From Globisporangium splendens (Eukaryota > Oomycota > Peronosporomycetes > Pythiales > Pythiaceae), in contig VFIW01000033.1 in assembly GCA_006386115.1 (NCBI GenBank), positions 310,001 through 374,000 of the forward strand: a DNA stretch of 64,000 bases, read 5' to 3'. Made by a program: the position numbers and the translations under genes. Positions 1 to 10,773 of this stretch are shown here, piece by piece (within the stretch, counting starts at the first letter, position 1; the number at the start of each line of letters is the position of its first letter). The notes beneath the pieces are model-generated. The model ran no database searches, was not told the origin of the DNA, and saw only the letters and a list, made by a program, of their open reading frames with translations.

Positions 1-47
1 CATGCGTCGCAGATGCGCACACCAAATGGATTGTATGAGCGACGCGC

Positions 48-3000
48 TCATATATCGCCACAGCATGTGTGCGACGGATAGAGGTGATCTTGGAGATGTT
101 CATTGGAGAACTTGTGTCCGATAATGCGTCTCTTGATCGTGGTCCATGCATGCCTTGGAGTATCTGGTAGATCCAGACTGAAGATCCAGATTGCGGGGTC
201 GTGACCAGGAGTGATTCCGATCTTCGCCCATAGCGCATAAAAGTAGTTCCACACGAGTTTGGCTTTCGGACACTCCCAGAGTAGATGTTGAACAGAAGAT
301 TGGACAACTTGGGAGCATTCGGGATTCGAGCAGGATAGATCAGCTTTCTCATAGTTCCACATGGAGAGTCGGTTGGCTTTCAGTCGGAGAAGAGTCTGGG
401 CTGTATAAGCAGTAATCCCTGGGATGTTGTGTAATTCGCTCCACTGGATTAATTGCAGTCCACGCCACAGAGATCCTGCTGTACGGACAGCTTTGTTGAC
501 TGCTGCATCTCGAGTATCTTTGCCAATTTGTGTCCTCGTTGCTGCGACTTGTTGCCGATAGAAAGATCTGGTCGTATTGTATCGTCCGTTGCCACCCCAT
601 AGTTGCACGATTCTTGTGAAGCGTGGATGTGCATGGAACGACACCTTCTGCCCGTTCAAGTCTCTTGTTGCCATGATGTCACAGTCCATTGCGGAGTGAA
701 CTGTATGCGTAGCTTTGACTAGGGTCGTGTCGACGTGGGTCCGAGTTGCTTCACTGGTGTGCAGATGCCATTCGTGGTTGTAATAACGTTGCCCGTTGTA
801 CAGCCGAAGCACATTTGTTTGCTGTGGTCGATACAGAAGCTGTGGGAAGTTGGATACCAACGTAGCACATAACCGCTCGAGCGCTCGAATAGATGGCCGG
901 GAGGATCCGGAGATTCCACATGTTGGGATGAAGTTAAGCACTCCTGGTCTTATCCACTCCCATCGAAGTATGCCACCCAGTTGTGCTGTTCCAACTGATA
1001 ATGATGTGTGAGCAAGTTTGTAGGGGGAGCCGTTGGAATCAAGAAGCCACCCATCTGCAGTCGAGGTCATGTATGGCAGCCATTCTGCACAGAATGTCCC
1101 ACGTAGCTTTCGTCCTTCAGCGATGATACCTGGAAGCCTGTCAGACATTTTAGAGCTGAGGTCGATCTGGAACACATCGCCATCCCATTGAGTCTGCACA
1201 ATTGTCGACTTGAAGTGCTCGTAACACCAACGTATATTATCACGTTCTCTGGGCTCATAGGGTCGAGAATGGAGCGACGCACATAATGCTGCGCCAGTTG
1301 TCCACATGTTATCACGAAGCTGGAGTGGCCGCCTTGGGATTGCATCGAGCGGCGTGATGTACGTCGAAGAAGCCCTTGTGTTGTGCAGCAAGATTTCCCC
1401 GATGACCTGATCGATGTGAGAGGTAGTGATTGCCCATTTGGAGACTGCTGTGGCACTCATCGTCATCAGCTCAGTTCTGATGTTGGGTACTGACAAGCCT
1501 CCATTCATTTTTTTGAGTTCAGCTTGTTCTTCCTTCATCCACGGTTTCGCAGGCTTACCATTCCTTGAGCCCGAGACAAATTGTTTCACTAGGTCGTGTA
1601 GCTGATTGACAATAGCCGTAGAGGGCCAGGAGTGCCTGGCCGCGTAAAGCACTTTGGGTATGATGACGGCACTGGCAATTGCTGCGCGTTGGGCGACAGA
1701 GTGAGTTTTGAGACGCGCAAGTCGAAGTCTGACGCGTAAGGCTTGGATGCACTTGGACCAGTTACTTGCATTCGAAGGCGTTTGTCCGACTTGGATGCCG
1801 AGGTAGCGGCAATGTTCCTCACGTTGTAGCACATGAATGTCACTGACTGACTCTTCGGTGGAGGCTGTATTCCTTGTTCAGCGGTAATACTGCAGATTTG
1901 TGCCGATTGACTCGAAGCCCAGAAGCTGCTCCATATTTGTCCAGGATTGCAAAAACGGCACTAATATCCTTGGGATCGCTAAGATAAATGGTCGTGTCGT
2001 CTGCGTATCCTCCAAGTCTGACCTCAGTTGCGCATCCTGCTGCCTGGAGTTCAACGCCGTGTATTTCGTCACTCGCTTCGATTTTCCGATAAAGAACCTC
2101 TAACGCCAAGATGAAGAGAAGAGGGGCCAGCGGACATCCTTGACGAATTCCGGATGTTACGTTGTACTTTCTCGACAGGAAACCGTTGACAATGAACTTG
2201 TAAGTGGTTTGAGAGTGTAACACCTTCACTAAGTGTACGAACTTCAGGGAATCCAAGATGCTGGAGCGCTTGTGCCAGAAAGCTGCGATCGAGTGAATCA
2301 TAGGCTTTAGCAAAATCAAGGAGCAACGCGATCGCTCTGGACATGGCGGGGTCGCTTGTGGCCCGCTGTTGTGCAGCCAATAACACATCGATCGTAGTCG
2401 GGATTGCTCGCCCTGGAACGAAACCAGCTTGCATGTGATGGATAAGCCAAGGGAGCACAGTTCGTAATCTGGTTGCAAATATCCGTGTGAATATTTTGTA
2501 ATCAGAGTTGAGGAGTGCGATTGGCCTGTAGTCCAGCGGCGACGCAGCAGAGACGGACTTTTTTATGCAGTGAATATGGGCTTCACTGAACGAACTTGGT
2601 AGAACGCATTCGGGTATCCACAAGTTGAAAAGTCGCTCGAATAAGCCGGTAATCTCGTCACAGTGGTCTCTGTACCAGTCATTGCCGAGTTCGTCAGGAC
2701 CGTGAGCTTTGCCTCTCTTGCATTTCTTCACAGCCTGTTTAATTTCACTCGAATTGATCGGTTTGAGCAGGAAGCCTAATCTGTCCGACGGAGGAATAGC
2801 TGTTCCTGGATCAAGGATTTGATCGATGTCAGTTTGCAGAGTGGGCGCCTGTTGCATGATTGATTTCCATCCTTCTCCCATGTCGTCAGCAAGTTCTCGT
2901 GAACGCATGGGTCCGTAAGTCGCTGTGCCACCGAGTGTGAAGATAGTGTTGTCAAGGAACTTGGTCGAGATACGCTTGTAGAAGGATTTGCTCGTTTTTC

Positions 3001-4672
3001 GTTCATGATGCATGTGCTCCCGAAAAATGCGGTCCCGTTTTGAAGCCTGCCACTTAGATTTGCATTCTGCAATGGCACGACGAATACTCGTGGCGGTAGT
3101 AAGAAACTCTTGCGACAACTCCACGTTTTGATCACCCACCGCTCCACCAGAGTGATCGAGCATCTGCGCTTCTGATTCTGAGAGGCGTCGTTGCAACCTC
3201 TGGATTTTCTTCTTGTATCCTTGATTCAATCTGGCGAAGTACGATTTTTTAGCTTCAAGGTACCCGATCCTGAGCGCGATCTTGGCTTCATCCCACCAAT
3301 TTGCTGTGGCCAGAGCATAATCACGAGGCGAAGAGTAACGTCCACGTAATTCATCAAGTTGATCATGAGCTTTTTCGAAGAAATCTTTTCCAATACTCGC
3401 CGCATGCGCCGCTGCACTCCTCGGAAGTGGATAGACAACTCTAGGCTTCTTGCTTTGGATCACCTTGTCAGGAGCAGCTACCCGGATCGTGACTCCATTG
3501 TGATCGGAGAATGGACCAGCTACGCTCTGGTAGACGCTGCGAACCCAGTCGAGATGGTCATTGCTGCAGTACCATCGGTCGAGCCTACTGCTGGCACTGT
3601 CACCTGAAGGCAGTGTATAGTAGTAGGTGTGATGCTGCCGATGGAATGCTTTGACGTCTCGTGTGTCCGTGGCGCGAAGAGCATCATCCTCGAGGGTGTC
3701 AACAAGATCCAATTTCTGGAGCAGTTTCTTCAATTCCCTGGAATCGTGCACTTTGTTGTGGTTGTTGTGAGACCTGTCTGCCATCTGGTTGAGAGTGCAA
3801 TTAAAGTCTCCACCGCACAGAATGGGTCCATCATGTGACGAGAGGAGACCTGATAGTGCTCTGTAGAAAGCTTCCCTTGCAAATACGGTAGAAGGAGCGT
3901 AGATGTTGAGAAGTAACACCGTTTCACCACGCAACGTCACCGTAGCTGCCATCCAGTGCGCATTCCACTGATCCTGCTTATATGGAGCCAGTGTAGGTAT
4001 GCACGAATAGGGATTCAACAAGATCGCCACTCCTCCTTTGCGCTCGGTGGAAGCTGACCAGAGAGGGAGTCTGGGATCCGACTCTTCTGATGGTTCCTGA
4101 AAACCCCAACTTCGACGAAATCTGGATTGCATTGATGCCACTTCGGTCTCCAGGACGTGCGTTTCTTGGAGAAAGACAATGTCCAATGATCCCGAGTCAT
4201 CAGTCTGTCGAAAATGTGAAAACCACGCGTTCAGATTGGCGTCGGATTTGGAGAACCCCATCACATTCTGTGTGTGGAATCCAACAGTTAGCTCATGGCG
4301 AGCACTGACTGTCGCACTGCGTCTTCTGGGTCGTTGGTTGTCACGACGAGCTTGGGTTGTGGGTTGATATGGTCGCAACGGTAGTCCATCGCCGGAATAC
4401 GTTGATATGCCTTGTATTCCACGCTGTACTTCCGCCGGAGAGACAGTTGAGCCATCTCCCCCTGCTCGCACTGAACTGCCACCAAGTACAGTGCGAGTTG
4501 AGGCACCATGGGTGCCTTTAGTTCTGATTGTGCCGCTGTTGGACCTCCAGCTCATGCTGGTGCGCCAATAGCGACCATGACGTCGTCGTGCCCACAATCG
4601 CATCAATTGCTGATTGAAGAGAAGACGAACGCCAATATTCTTCAGCTCGGGTTTCAAGCATAACGTGACCAA
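48..4672 (-). pseudogene. LINE ORF2 (endonuclease-reverse transcriptase), two frameshifts
   Basis: The protein is split over three frames: 4672-2069, 2478-1840 and 1832-48. The first part holds endonuclease signatures (FLQETHV, GGDFNCTL, SDHNGVTI) and the start of the RT palm with FAKAYDSLD (motif A). The second holds GCPLAPLLF (motif B) and the catalytic [10 protein letters not shown] (motif C). The third opens with RYLGIQVG and ends in a zinc-binding C-terminal region with spaced Cys/His residues (CSNPEC, HLLWECP). The first shift lies near 2245-2255. The second lies near 1842-1851, at a tandem 4-bp duplication whose removal would bring the frames into register. It would copy its own RNA by target-primed reverse transcription if intact. 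Domain calls are firm; the claim of inactivity follows from the breaks. Confidence 0.88.
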
Positions 4673-4829
4673 CGGCTTCGTGCTTGGGGAACATGCTGGG
4701 CAGTAGAAGACTTATCACATTGAGAATTGCCCACTTGTCTGGGTCGATGGGTCGCGAGACGATCGCGGTCAATAGGCTATCACAACCGGTGTCATGATTG
4801 CCATGGACGGCAACAAAGAGGTGATGAGG
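4518..4829 (-). other. Short open frame 5' of LINE ORF2 (possible ORF1 remnant)
   Basis: This is an open stretch of 104 codons ending at 4518, bounded upstream by a stop at 4830-4832. It has no AUG at its head and overlaps the start of the endonuclease frame. I recognise no domain. Its position directly 5' of ORF2 suggests the end of an ORF1 protein in a 5'-truncated LINE, but it could equally be chance read-through. Confidence 0.25.
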
Positions 4830-4973
4830 CTAATAAAAGATAATCAATTCACTATTGATACCATGTGAAACGGGATTCACTGAGAATGTCACTCCTGATA
4901 TTTTTTTTCAAAACAGAATAACAATGCACTGAAGAAAGAAAGAAAAATAAATATGTTACCGTGTCAACATCCT

Positions 4974-6776
4974 CTAAGGTGTGTCATTATAACTTAATAC
5001 GCTGCCAGACATAGCACGAAAGTGTCGCGACAGCTGTGTTGCAACCTCGGCTGCGATGTTTGCTTGCAACGAAGCGTTGCGCGCCTGCAGCCCCTCGTAC
5101 TCAGCCGCGCGTTCTTTTGACTCGTTCGTCAGATAGCCGATCTGATGGCGTTGCCACTCAGCATCTGCTTGCAGCTTCGACACCTCGGCTTCGAGTCGCT
5201 CGACCATTACCCGCTCGCTGGACTCGGACACCGCGGGGGTCGTGTTTCGCTTCTGCTTGCTGAGCAGCTCGTACAGATGCGAATGCATAGCGACAAGGTC
5301 CGATGGCGACGTAGACCCGATGGTTTCGCGCGACGACCCAGGATAGCACGATGGACACTCCACGTCAACAGGAACTGTACACGGGATCTGCTTCTTCATC
5401 GAGAGCGCGTGTATATTCATCGCGACACCAAGAACAGACTTGGAGTAGAACCTCTCTTCCCGGCCGCGGAGAGAGTTCTCGTACGCGTTGGCTTCCCGAC
5501 TATTCGCATCAATGTACGCGTTCACAAAGTTGCACCATGCTTGGTAATGCCGAGGCGGCGCAACGGCCGGTTGCTGCTTGCCAAAAGCCGAGTAGAACTT
5601 GTTTCGAAAGAACAAATCCACGTAGTACATCTCTTCGTACATGTCCGGGAGCACGAGCTGAGCGCGATAGATGCAGTCGGCACAGTACAGGCGGATGCCG
5701 AACACGAGTTTGCCTTCGCCATGGCAGCCGCGCTGGTCTGCTTGATAGTCGACTAACCACGCGCGCCGAAACTTAGACAACTTCCCATGACGCGCGTCCA
5801 TTTCTTGCAAGCCGAAACGTCGCACAGTGAACTTAGCGTTGATGTCTGGATACCTGACGACCACGAGTGCGTCGGACGGATTGCCACCGCGCTTCACCGG
5901 ATACTCGTGTCGCGCTTTTCGTTTGGAACGTCGTTTCACGAGATATTGAGCCCGTGCGGCACAATACGGCGTCTGAGGTGGGCTCTCGTATATACTTATG
6001 TCGCTGTTGTCATCTTCTGCGGTTGATGCTCTGGAAACAGCCGTCTCGTCGTATGACACCTCTTCATATATGCGGACCATGCTGCGCAAGCGCTCTTGTG
6101 ACGAGTGCTCGTACTCTTCGACTAATTGCATTGCTGCTTGCTCTTCGGCCAACCGCGCTGCTGCTTGCTCTTCCTGACGAAGCCGAAAGTCTAGCTCGGC
6201 AAGAAAGTCAATGTCGTACAGCGGCGACGTAGCCGTGAGTGGCGCAGAAGCGGGACGGGGTGGAGGCGTGGCAACTCCTTTCGACGGCGCAGTTACGGGT
6301 CGAATGACTGGAGCAGTTGCGCGGGGTGCGGGATCGTCCACGAGCTGTGTGGCGACTAACCATGGTGCAGTGTCGCACGCAGTAGACGGCGCGGCCGTGC
6401 GAGGCACAAACACGGGCAGTAGCGCGGTAGTACGAGGCGCGGTCTGGATAGGAGGCGGGGACACGGGGGGCGCTGTAACAAGCGGAGTCGTGGTCGTAGT
6501 CGCCGAAGCGGGGGTCGGGGGGGGGATACGAGGCTCGCTCGTTGCTTGCGAAGAATCTGACGTGTCGGGAAATACGTCTGTGTCGCTCTCATTCGCGCAC
6601 GAAAGCACATTGGTCTGCGTCAACGCATCGCCCTGATCAAACAATGAATCCACATCGATTGACCGCGGTTGAATACGAGACACTGGCGCAGGACGTGGGA
6701 TCGTCTCGAGATCGCTGATGTCGTCATTTAGAAGGGAACAATGAATCCACACCGTGTCCGCTTCATCATCTGACAT
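4974..6776 (-). CDS. Unknown 600-aa protein, Pro/Thr/Ala-rich N-terminus and C-terminal coiled coil
   Basis: An intact 600-codon frame starts with ATG at 6776. Residues about 80-200 are rich in Pro, Thr and Ala, then comes a Glu/Ala-rich helix (about 205-235) and a basic patch (about 290-305). A folded core with conserved-looking aromatic residues and two CxxC-like pairs (ADCIY, CPSCY) follows. The last 100 residues are a predicted coiled coil. I cannot name the family. It sits on the same strand about 300 bp 5' of LINE ORF2, so ORF1 of that LINE or of a relative is one possibility; the other is a lineage-specific multigene family. No transmembrane segment or signal peptide is seen. The uninterrupted frame beside a broken ORF2 argues mildly for an independent gene. 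Confidence 0.55.
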   Translation of the reverse strand: MSDDEADTVWIHCSLLNDDISDLETIPRPAPVSRIQPRSIDVDSLFDQGDALTQTNVLSCANESDTDVFPDTSDSSQATSEPRIPPPTPASATTTTTPLVTAPPVSPPPIQTAPRTTALLPVFVPRTAAPSTACDTAPWLVATQLVDDPAPRATAPVIRPVTAPSKGVATPPPRPASAPLTATSPLYDIDFLAELDFRLRQEEQAAARLAEEQAAMQLVEEYEHSSQERLRSMVRIYEEVSYDETAVSRASTAEDDNSDISIYESPPQTPYCAARAQYLVKRRSKRKARHEYPVKRGGNPSDALVVVRYPDINAKFTVRRFGLQEMDARHGKLSKFRRAWLVDYQADQRGCHGEGKLVFGIRLYCADCIYRAQLVLPDMYEEMYYVDLFFRNKFYSAFGKQQPAVAPPRHYQAWCNFVNAYIDANSREANAYENSLRGREERFYSKSVLGVAMNIHALSMKKQIPCTVPVDVECPSCYPGSSRETIGSTSPSDLVAMHSHLYELLSKQKRNTTPAVSESSERVMVERLEAEVSKLQADAEWQRHQIGYLTNESKERAAEYEGLQARNASLQANIAAEVATQLSRHFRAMSGSVLSYNDTP

Positions 6777-7420
6777 TGGATCGAGGGAGCCTTCACGCCT
6801 ACGCCACGGTCCCCGCAGTGCTTGCGCGCTTGAACGAAAAAGAAAGACTGGCTAGCGTGGAAGAAACCAGGCGTTCGCGCGTCCACAAAAATCGGTTTTT
6901 TTTAATTAAACCTTAAACCCTGCACTTGATCTGTGTATAGCAAGTGCAATGTTTTCAGCAGTTTAGTAAAATAGCTAGAATAGACTTCAACAAGTCAAAT
7001 ATAAGTAATTTAGACTGTCAAATTTGTACAATAACCAAAATGGAGCGTTACATTTTTAGCGTGACGACCGAAACAAAAAAGAGAAGGTCCCTAAACAGGC
7101 ACATCATAATACAAACTTCAAGTCTAATTGGTTAAGCTCTCTAACCCAAACCATGATGTGCCATTTTGGCTCGGGTTTTCTATATTAACTTAACCATGAT
7201 GTGCCCAAACTTTTTGGACGAAAATGATGTGCCGTTTTGGCTCGGCTTTTCTATATTAACTTAACCACCGATATCTTCGGGGTTTCTGCATGAAATATTT
7301 CAATTAGGTCTAAATATAAACATGGTTAGGGTGGACCACATCGATTTGTCTGTCAGTTTGTATAGTATACTCAATGTAAGTCAAAGACGAATGTGCTTGC
7401 AGCGCGGGCTACAGGGGGGC
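6777..7420. other. Noncoding, AT-rich interval
   Basis: There is no credible gene here. The left end is the probable promoter side of the 600-aa ORF on the minus strand. It includes T/A runs near 6896-6910 and a pair of 43-bp direct repeats (listed separately). Confidence 0.6.
7153..7266. repeat. Two 43-bp near-identical direct repeats
   Basis: Copies at 7153-7195 and 7224-7266 share 41 of 43 bases and both end with the same run tatattaacttaacc. They are separated by 28 bp. The function is unknown. Confidence 0.85.
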
Positions 7421-8330
7421 CAATTTGTATGAAACTTTGTATACCTGCCTACTTTTGTATCGCGAACACGACTGTGGGACTTTCAGACCTGTCTATGCAC
7501 CGTGTACCACTCTATTTGAGTGTCATGCAAAAGTGCTCGAAACCTCGTGAAAACTTGCACTTGTATGTATTTTTGTATGGGGAATGCGATGGAAGTATCA
7601 CATTTGACGGGGGGGACGCACGGCTATGCGACAAATATCGATTTACACAGGTGCGAGTGTGATTGGGACAATAGAAAGCGAATATAAAGGCAAATTGTAT
7701 GAAAGTTTGTATACCTATGTAACTTTATGCGGGCAACACGACAGTGGTACTTCCTGACTCGTCTATGTACACGGTACCCTTGTAATCGACACTCTGCTTG
7801 CGCGACCTCAATATAAATGCAAATTGTATGAAAGTTTGTATACTTGTGTAATTTTATGTGGACAACATGACAGTGGTACCTCCTGACTCGTCTATGTACA
7901 CAGTACAGTTGAAAGCGACACCCTGCTCACGCGATCTCAGTATTGACCCAAATTGTATGAAAGTTTGTATACCTATGTAACTTTACATGGGCAACACAAC
8001 AGTGGTACTTCCTGGCTTTTTTATGTGCACTGTACCACTGTTGTTGGCACACCAGGACTCTCACTCGCATTGCACGCAATACAACGTGATATTGTCTGAA
8101 AACTTGGACTTTGTATGATTTTTGTATGGGGAGTCTGAAACAAGCATCAGATTTGACGGGTACGTACGTGTATGCGTTGAATATCGTTGTTGAACGGGTT
8201 GAGTGTAAATGTAAAGATCCAAATTGGAGCTTCATACAGTAAAACTTTGCACACCAACTTACCCACACCTGGTGTCCAGAATAGCTGTACACACTGATTG
8301 TTTATGAGCCCCATCCAGCATTCTCAGACG
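7421..8330. repeat. Degenerate tandem array with a 129-bp period
   Basis: The phrase caaattgtatgaaagtttgt recurs at 7691, 7820 and 7949, exactly 129 bp apart, with diverged copies at 7421 and about 8220. A second phrase (gaaaacttg...tttgtatgggga...atttgacggg) occurs at 7549 and 8098, offset about 549 bp. The array therefore has a two-level structure. No long ORF runs through it in a convincing way. Confidence 0.8.
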
Positions 8331-8555
8331 TTATAGAGCGTGTCTCAAATGTTGGTGTCCGGATTTGAATTGGAATGCAGCTTGTGGGTACAATTCAGAG
8401 CTACGAAGAAGTGAAGGCGGGGTGGAGACATTTAAAACAAGAATAAAGGAGAGGAGGTCTGTATCCACAAAGAAACTGCGAGGAAACTGTTGAGAATAAG
8501 TAGAGAACAGGCACAGCGAGAGATGGAGAAAAAGCGATGGTGTAATCAGAATCTG

Positions 8556-8770
8556 AAAAAAGAAAGAGATGGGACAAGCGAAGAGAGAGAGGGGGAGGGC
8601 AAAGAATGAGAGGAGAGAGAGAGAGGAGAGAGAGTGGAGAGAATGATAGGAAAGAGAGAGGAGAGAGAGGGGGAGGGAAAAGAGAGTGAGGAGAAAGAGG
8701 GCGAGGGAAATAGTGGGTATATTTGCATGAGAAAAATGGAGAAGCAAATGAGAAATGAGAAATATGAGAA
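8556..8770. repeat. GA-rich low-complexity tract
   Basis: The plus strand is an imperfect run of GA, GGA and GAGA words. It lies directly 5' of the tyrosine recombinase gene and could act as a polypurine promoter element; that is inference. Predicted proteins across it are compositional artefacts. Confidence 0.8.
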
Positions 8771-8871
8771 ATGCAATGTCAGAGACAATGGATGAGTGTT
8801 TGAACGCATGAAACAGCACTTGTGACAGCTCGCTGTCATCGCGTACGTTTGATCTTCAATGATGTGCGCAC

Positions 8872-10773
8872 TTGGACATGTTCTCATTCCCTGCCTTCAG
8901 AGGAAGGATCATGAAAGTTTGCGTCCGATCATGGAGCTCACTTTTGGATTTCCTGTCCACTGCCAAGCAAGCCACCAAGCAAGCCACCAAGCCAGCATTG
9001 CTACGTTCCAAGATGCCCGACGTACCGTGCTTCTACGCTCCGGTCTGCGTGAAGACGTACTCGACGCGGCAGAAGATGAATCACCACCGAGCATCAGCCC
9101 ACGCTGGTCTACCCGATCTCTTCTGCCCTGAGTGTGAGCCGCTGCGCACATTCAAGACGAGCAAGTTGCTCCAGAGCCACCCTCGCAATCACGATGCGAG
9201 ATCTTGCGAGCACTGCGGCAAGGAGGTATCCCGAACCAACTGGTCGCGCCATGTCAAGTCCTGTGCGCCTGAAGTTGAAGCAACGTCGTTCGAAGAAGCG
9301 GGCCTCGGTGACGAAGACGAGGAGAAGAGCGAAGAAGCTGTTGTCGAGCTTGAGCCGTTGTTCCGCCCACCACCAACCGGCATCCATCGCCACAAGAATC
9401 TTGCGCCATCTCATGCAGAGCTCATGGAATACTTTCCGGACTTTGTTGCGTGGGTCATGTCGGACACATCGCTTGGGAAGCACAAGAGCATTCGTCGCCC
9501 TGAATCTTTCCTGTCGAAGTTTCGAACTGCGCTCGGGAAGCTCGCCGACTTCCACAACCTCGACGGCATCACCCTCATGAAGCGACTGAAGCGCCCAAGC
9601 TCGTGCCAGGTGATCTTCCACGTTCCTCGGCTGAACGCGTTCACAATGGTGGTTGAACTGGACGTGAATAAGCAGCCGCTGAACAAGTCGACGGTGTACA
9701 ACTACCTGCGCACTTTGGTGGTCTTTCTGAACTGGCGCGTCGACGTTCTCCAGCAAGTCAGCCTCAAGGAAAGCCGCGACATGCTCCATGAATTGTGCTT
9801 CAGTGTCTCCAAGCACCGCGTGACCGACCGCGACCCTCAAGCCAAGGCAGATCGTCTCCTTGAGCTGCCAAGTTACTCCGACATTCTCGCATTTGTCGAC
9901 AACGACTTGAAGAACCGCATGGACGAAGCGCGCGGCGACTTTGAAGAGAGTGGCGAGCCAACTTGGGAGACGTACATTCCGTTCCGGAACTACTTCCTGG
10001 TTGTGCTCTTGTTCAGTATCCCCCCACAGCGTCTCCAAGTCTTCAACATGATCAAGCGGGAAGAGATCAAGATTGTGAACGGGTTCGTGGTGATGACTGT
10101 GAAGCGGCACAAGACGTACCACATTTACGGCCCCGTTGTGGTGGTGCTTCCTCCTCGCTTCACGTCGGACTTTGAAGTTTACCTCCAACACCGCGACAAC
10201 TTGGCTCGGAGTGGTTGCTCTAGTCTCTTCATCGACCGTCGTGGTGAGCAAGAGCCGTACCTGACGAAGCGCTTCCAGAAGCTCGTGTACATGAAGTTCG
10301 GCAAAGTCGTGTCAATCCGCGATTGCAGATCCATCTACGTCACGAAGGCGTCGAAGCAGCTGAACATGCAGCAATTGTACAGCCTCTCTCGCCAAATGTA
10401 TCACAGTTTCCAGACCCAGCAAACGATTTACCGCGCGGATGATTCGACTCAGAGAGCGATGGAGAGCGTGCGAATCAGCGACCGAGTGTCCGGGTTGCTG
10501 CCAGTGTCGACTATGGGAGAGGAAGGTCTGTCGGCTCAACACATCCAGTTGCTGGAGAGAGAAAGCGCGATGGATATCGACAGCGACGACGAGCACATTC
10601 CGGTGGCAGAGCTGTTGGCGCGACACAACGATGAAGTACGTGGCAGCGGAAGTCGCGCTATTGAAGAGAACGACCTGTCAGCAGAAGAAGAACTCGACTT
10701 GTTCGCTTTCCCATCCGACGCGGAGATGCTGGAGCTGCTTGACACTGTGGAGTCGCAAATTGAAGAGGCGTGA
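8872..10773 (+). CDS. Tyrosine recombinase with three N-terminal zinc fingers (Crypton-like DNA transposon)
   Basis: An intact 633-residue frame. Three Cys/His fingers lie near the N-terminus: C53/C59 with H71-H77, C85/C88 with H103/H107, and C112/C115 with H127/C131. An acidic linker (about 140-160) and a core-binding helical region follow. The C-terminal half matches a tyrosine recombinase catalytic domain: R387 (PPQRLQ), a beta-turn lysine at 411 or 414 (VKRHKT), an R-x-x-R box ending at R486, H511 and the candidate nucleophile Y520 (MYHSFQTQQTIY). This layout is known from Cryptons, which insert circular DNA by recombination and are reported from oomycetes. An acidic tail closes the protein. 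The start could also be an internal Met (for example residue 48). The element's termini are not defined. A domesticated single-copy gene is the alternative. Confidence 0.8.
   Translation: MDMFSFPAFRGRIMKVCVRSWSSLLDFLSTAKQATKQATKPALLRSKMPDVPCFYAPVCVKTYSTRQKMNHHRASAHAGLPDLFCPECEPLRTFKTSKLLQSHPRNHDARSCEHCGKEVSRTNWSRHVKSCAPEVEATSFEEAGLGDEDEEKSEEAVVELEPLFRPPPTGIHRHKNLAPSHAELMEYFPDFVAWVMSDTSLGKHKSIRRPESFLSKFRTALGKLADFHNLDGITLMKRLKRPSSCQVIFHVPRLNAFTMVVELDVNKQPLNKSTVYNYLRTLVVFLNWRVDVLQQVSLKESRDMLHELCFSVSKHRVTDRDPQAKADRLLELPSYSDILAFVDNDLKNRMDEARGDFEESGEPTWETYIPFRNYFLVVLLFSIPPQRLQVFNMIKREEIKIVNGFVVMTVKRHKTYHIYGPVVVVLPPRFTSDFEVYLQHRDNLARSGCSSLFIDRRGEQEPYLTKRFQKLVYMKFGKVVSIRDCRSIYVTKASKQLNMQQLYSLSRQMYHSFQTQQTIYRADDSTQRAMESVRISDRVSGLLPVSTMGEEGLSAQHIQLLERESAMDIDSDDEHIPVAELLARHNDEVRGSGSRAIEENDLSAEEELDLFAFPSDAEMLELLDTVESQIEEA

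Larger units (their letters stand above)
1..4830 (-). mobile_element. Non-LTR (LINE) retrotransposon with APE-type endonuclease, degenerate, 3' end outside window or near base 1
   Basis: The minus strand reads, from about 4.7 kb down to about 50, an apurinic endonuclease, a reverse transcriptase and a C-terminal Cys/His region, which is the order of LINE ORF2. The 5' limit is not visible. A short open frame (4518-4829) lies just 5' of ORF2 and may be the tail of ORF1 or read-through sequence. No 3' poly(A) tail or target-site duplication is seen, because the element reaches the window edge. Two frameshifts show that this copy is inactive. No repeat search was possible. Confidence 0.85.

Noticed and set aside
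4750..4830. GNHD text in the short frame 5' of the LINE as a metallophosphatase motif
   Set aside because: It is an isolated four-residue match with none of the other family motifs.
6211..6636. Gly/Val/Ala-rich plus-strand frame
   Set aside because: Shadow of the Pro/Thr-rich N-terminus of the 600-aa minus-strand ORF.
8331..8887. Leu/Ser/Phe-rich minus-strand frames that look like membrane proteins
   Set aside because: They are translations of the GA-rich tract; the apparent hydrophobicity is compositional.
9109..10251. 380-codon minus-strand frame opposite the tyrosine recombinase
   Set aside because: Antisense shadow; the plus frame has zinc fingers and catalytic residues, this one has none.
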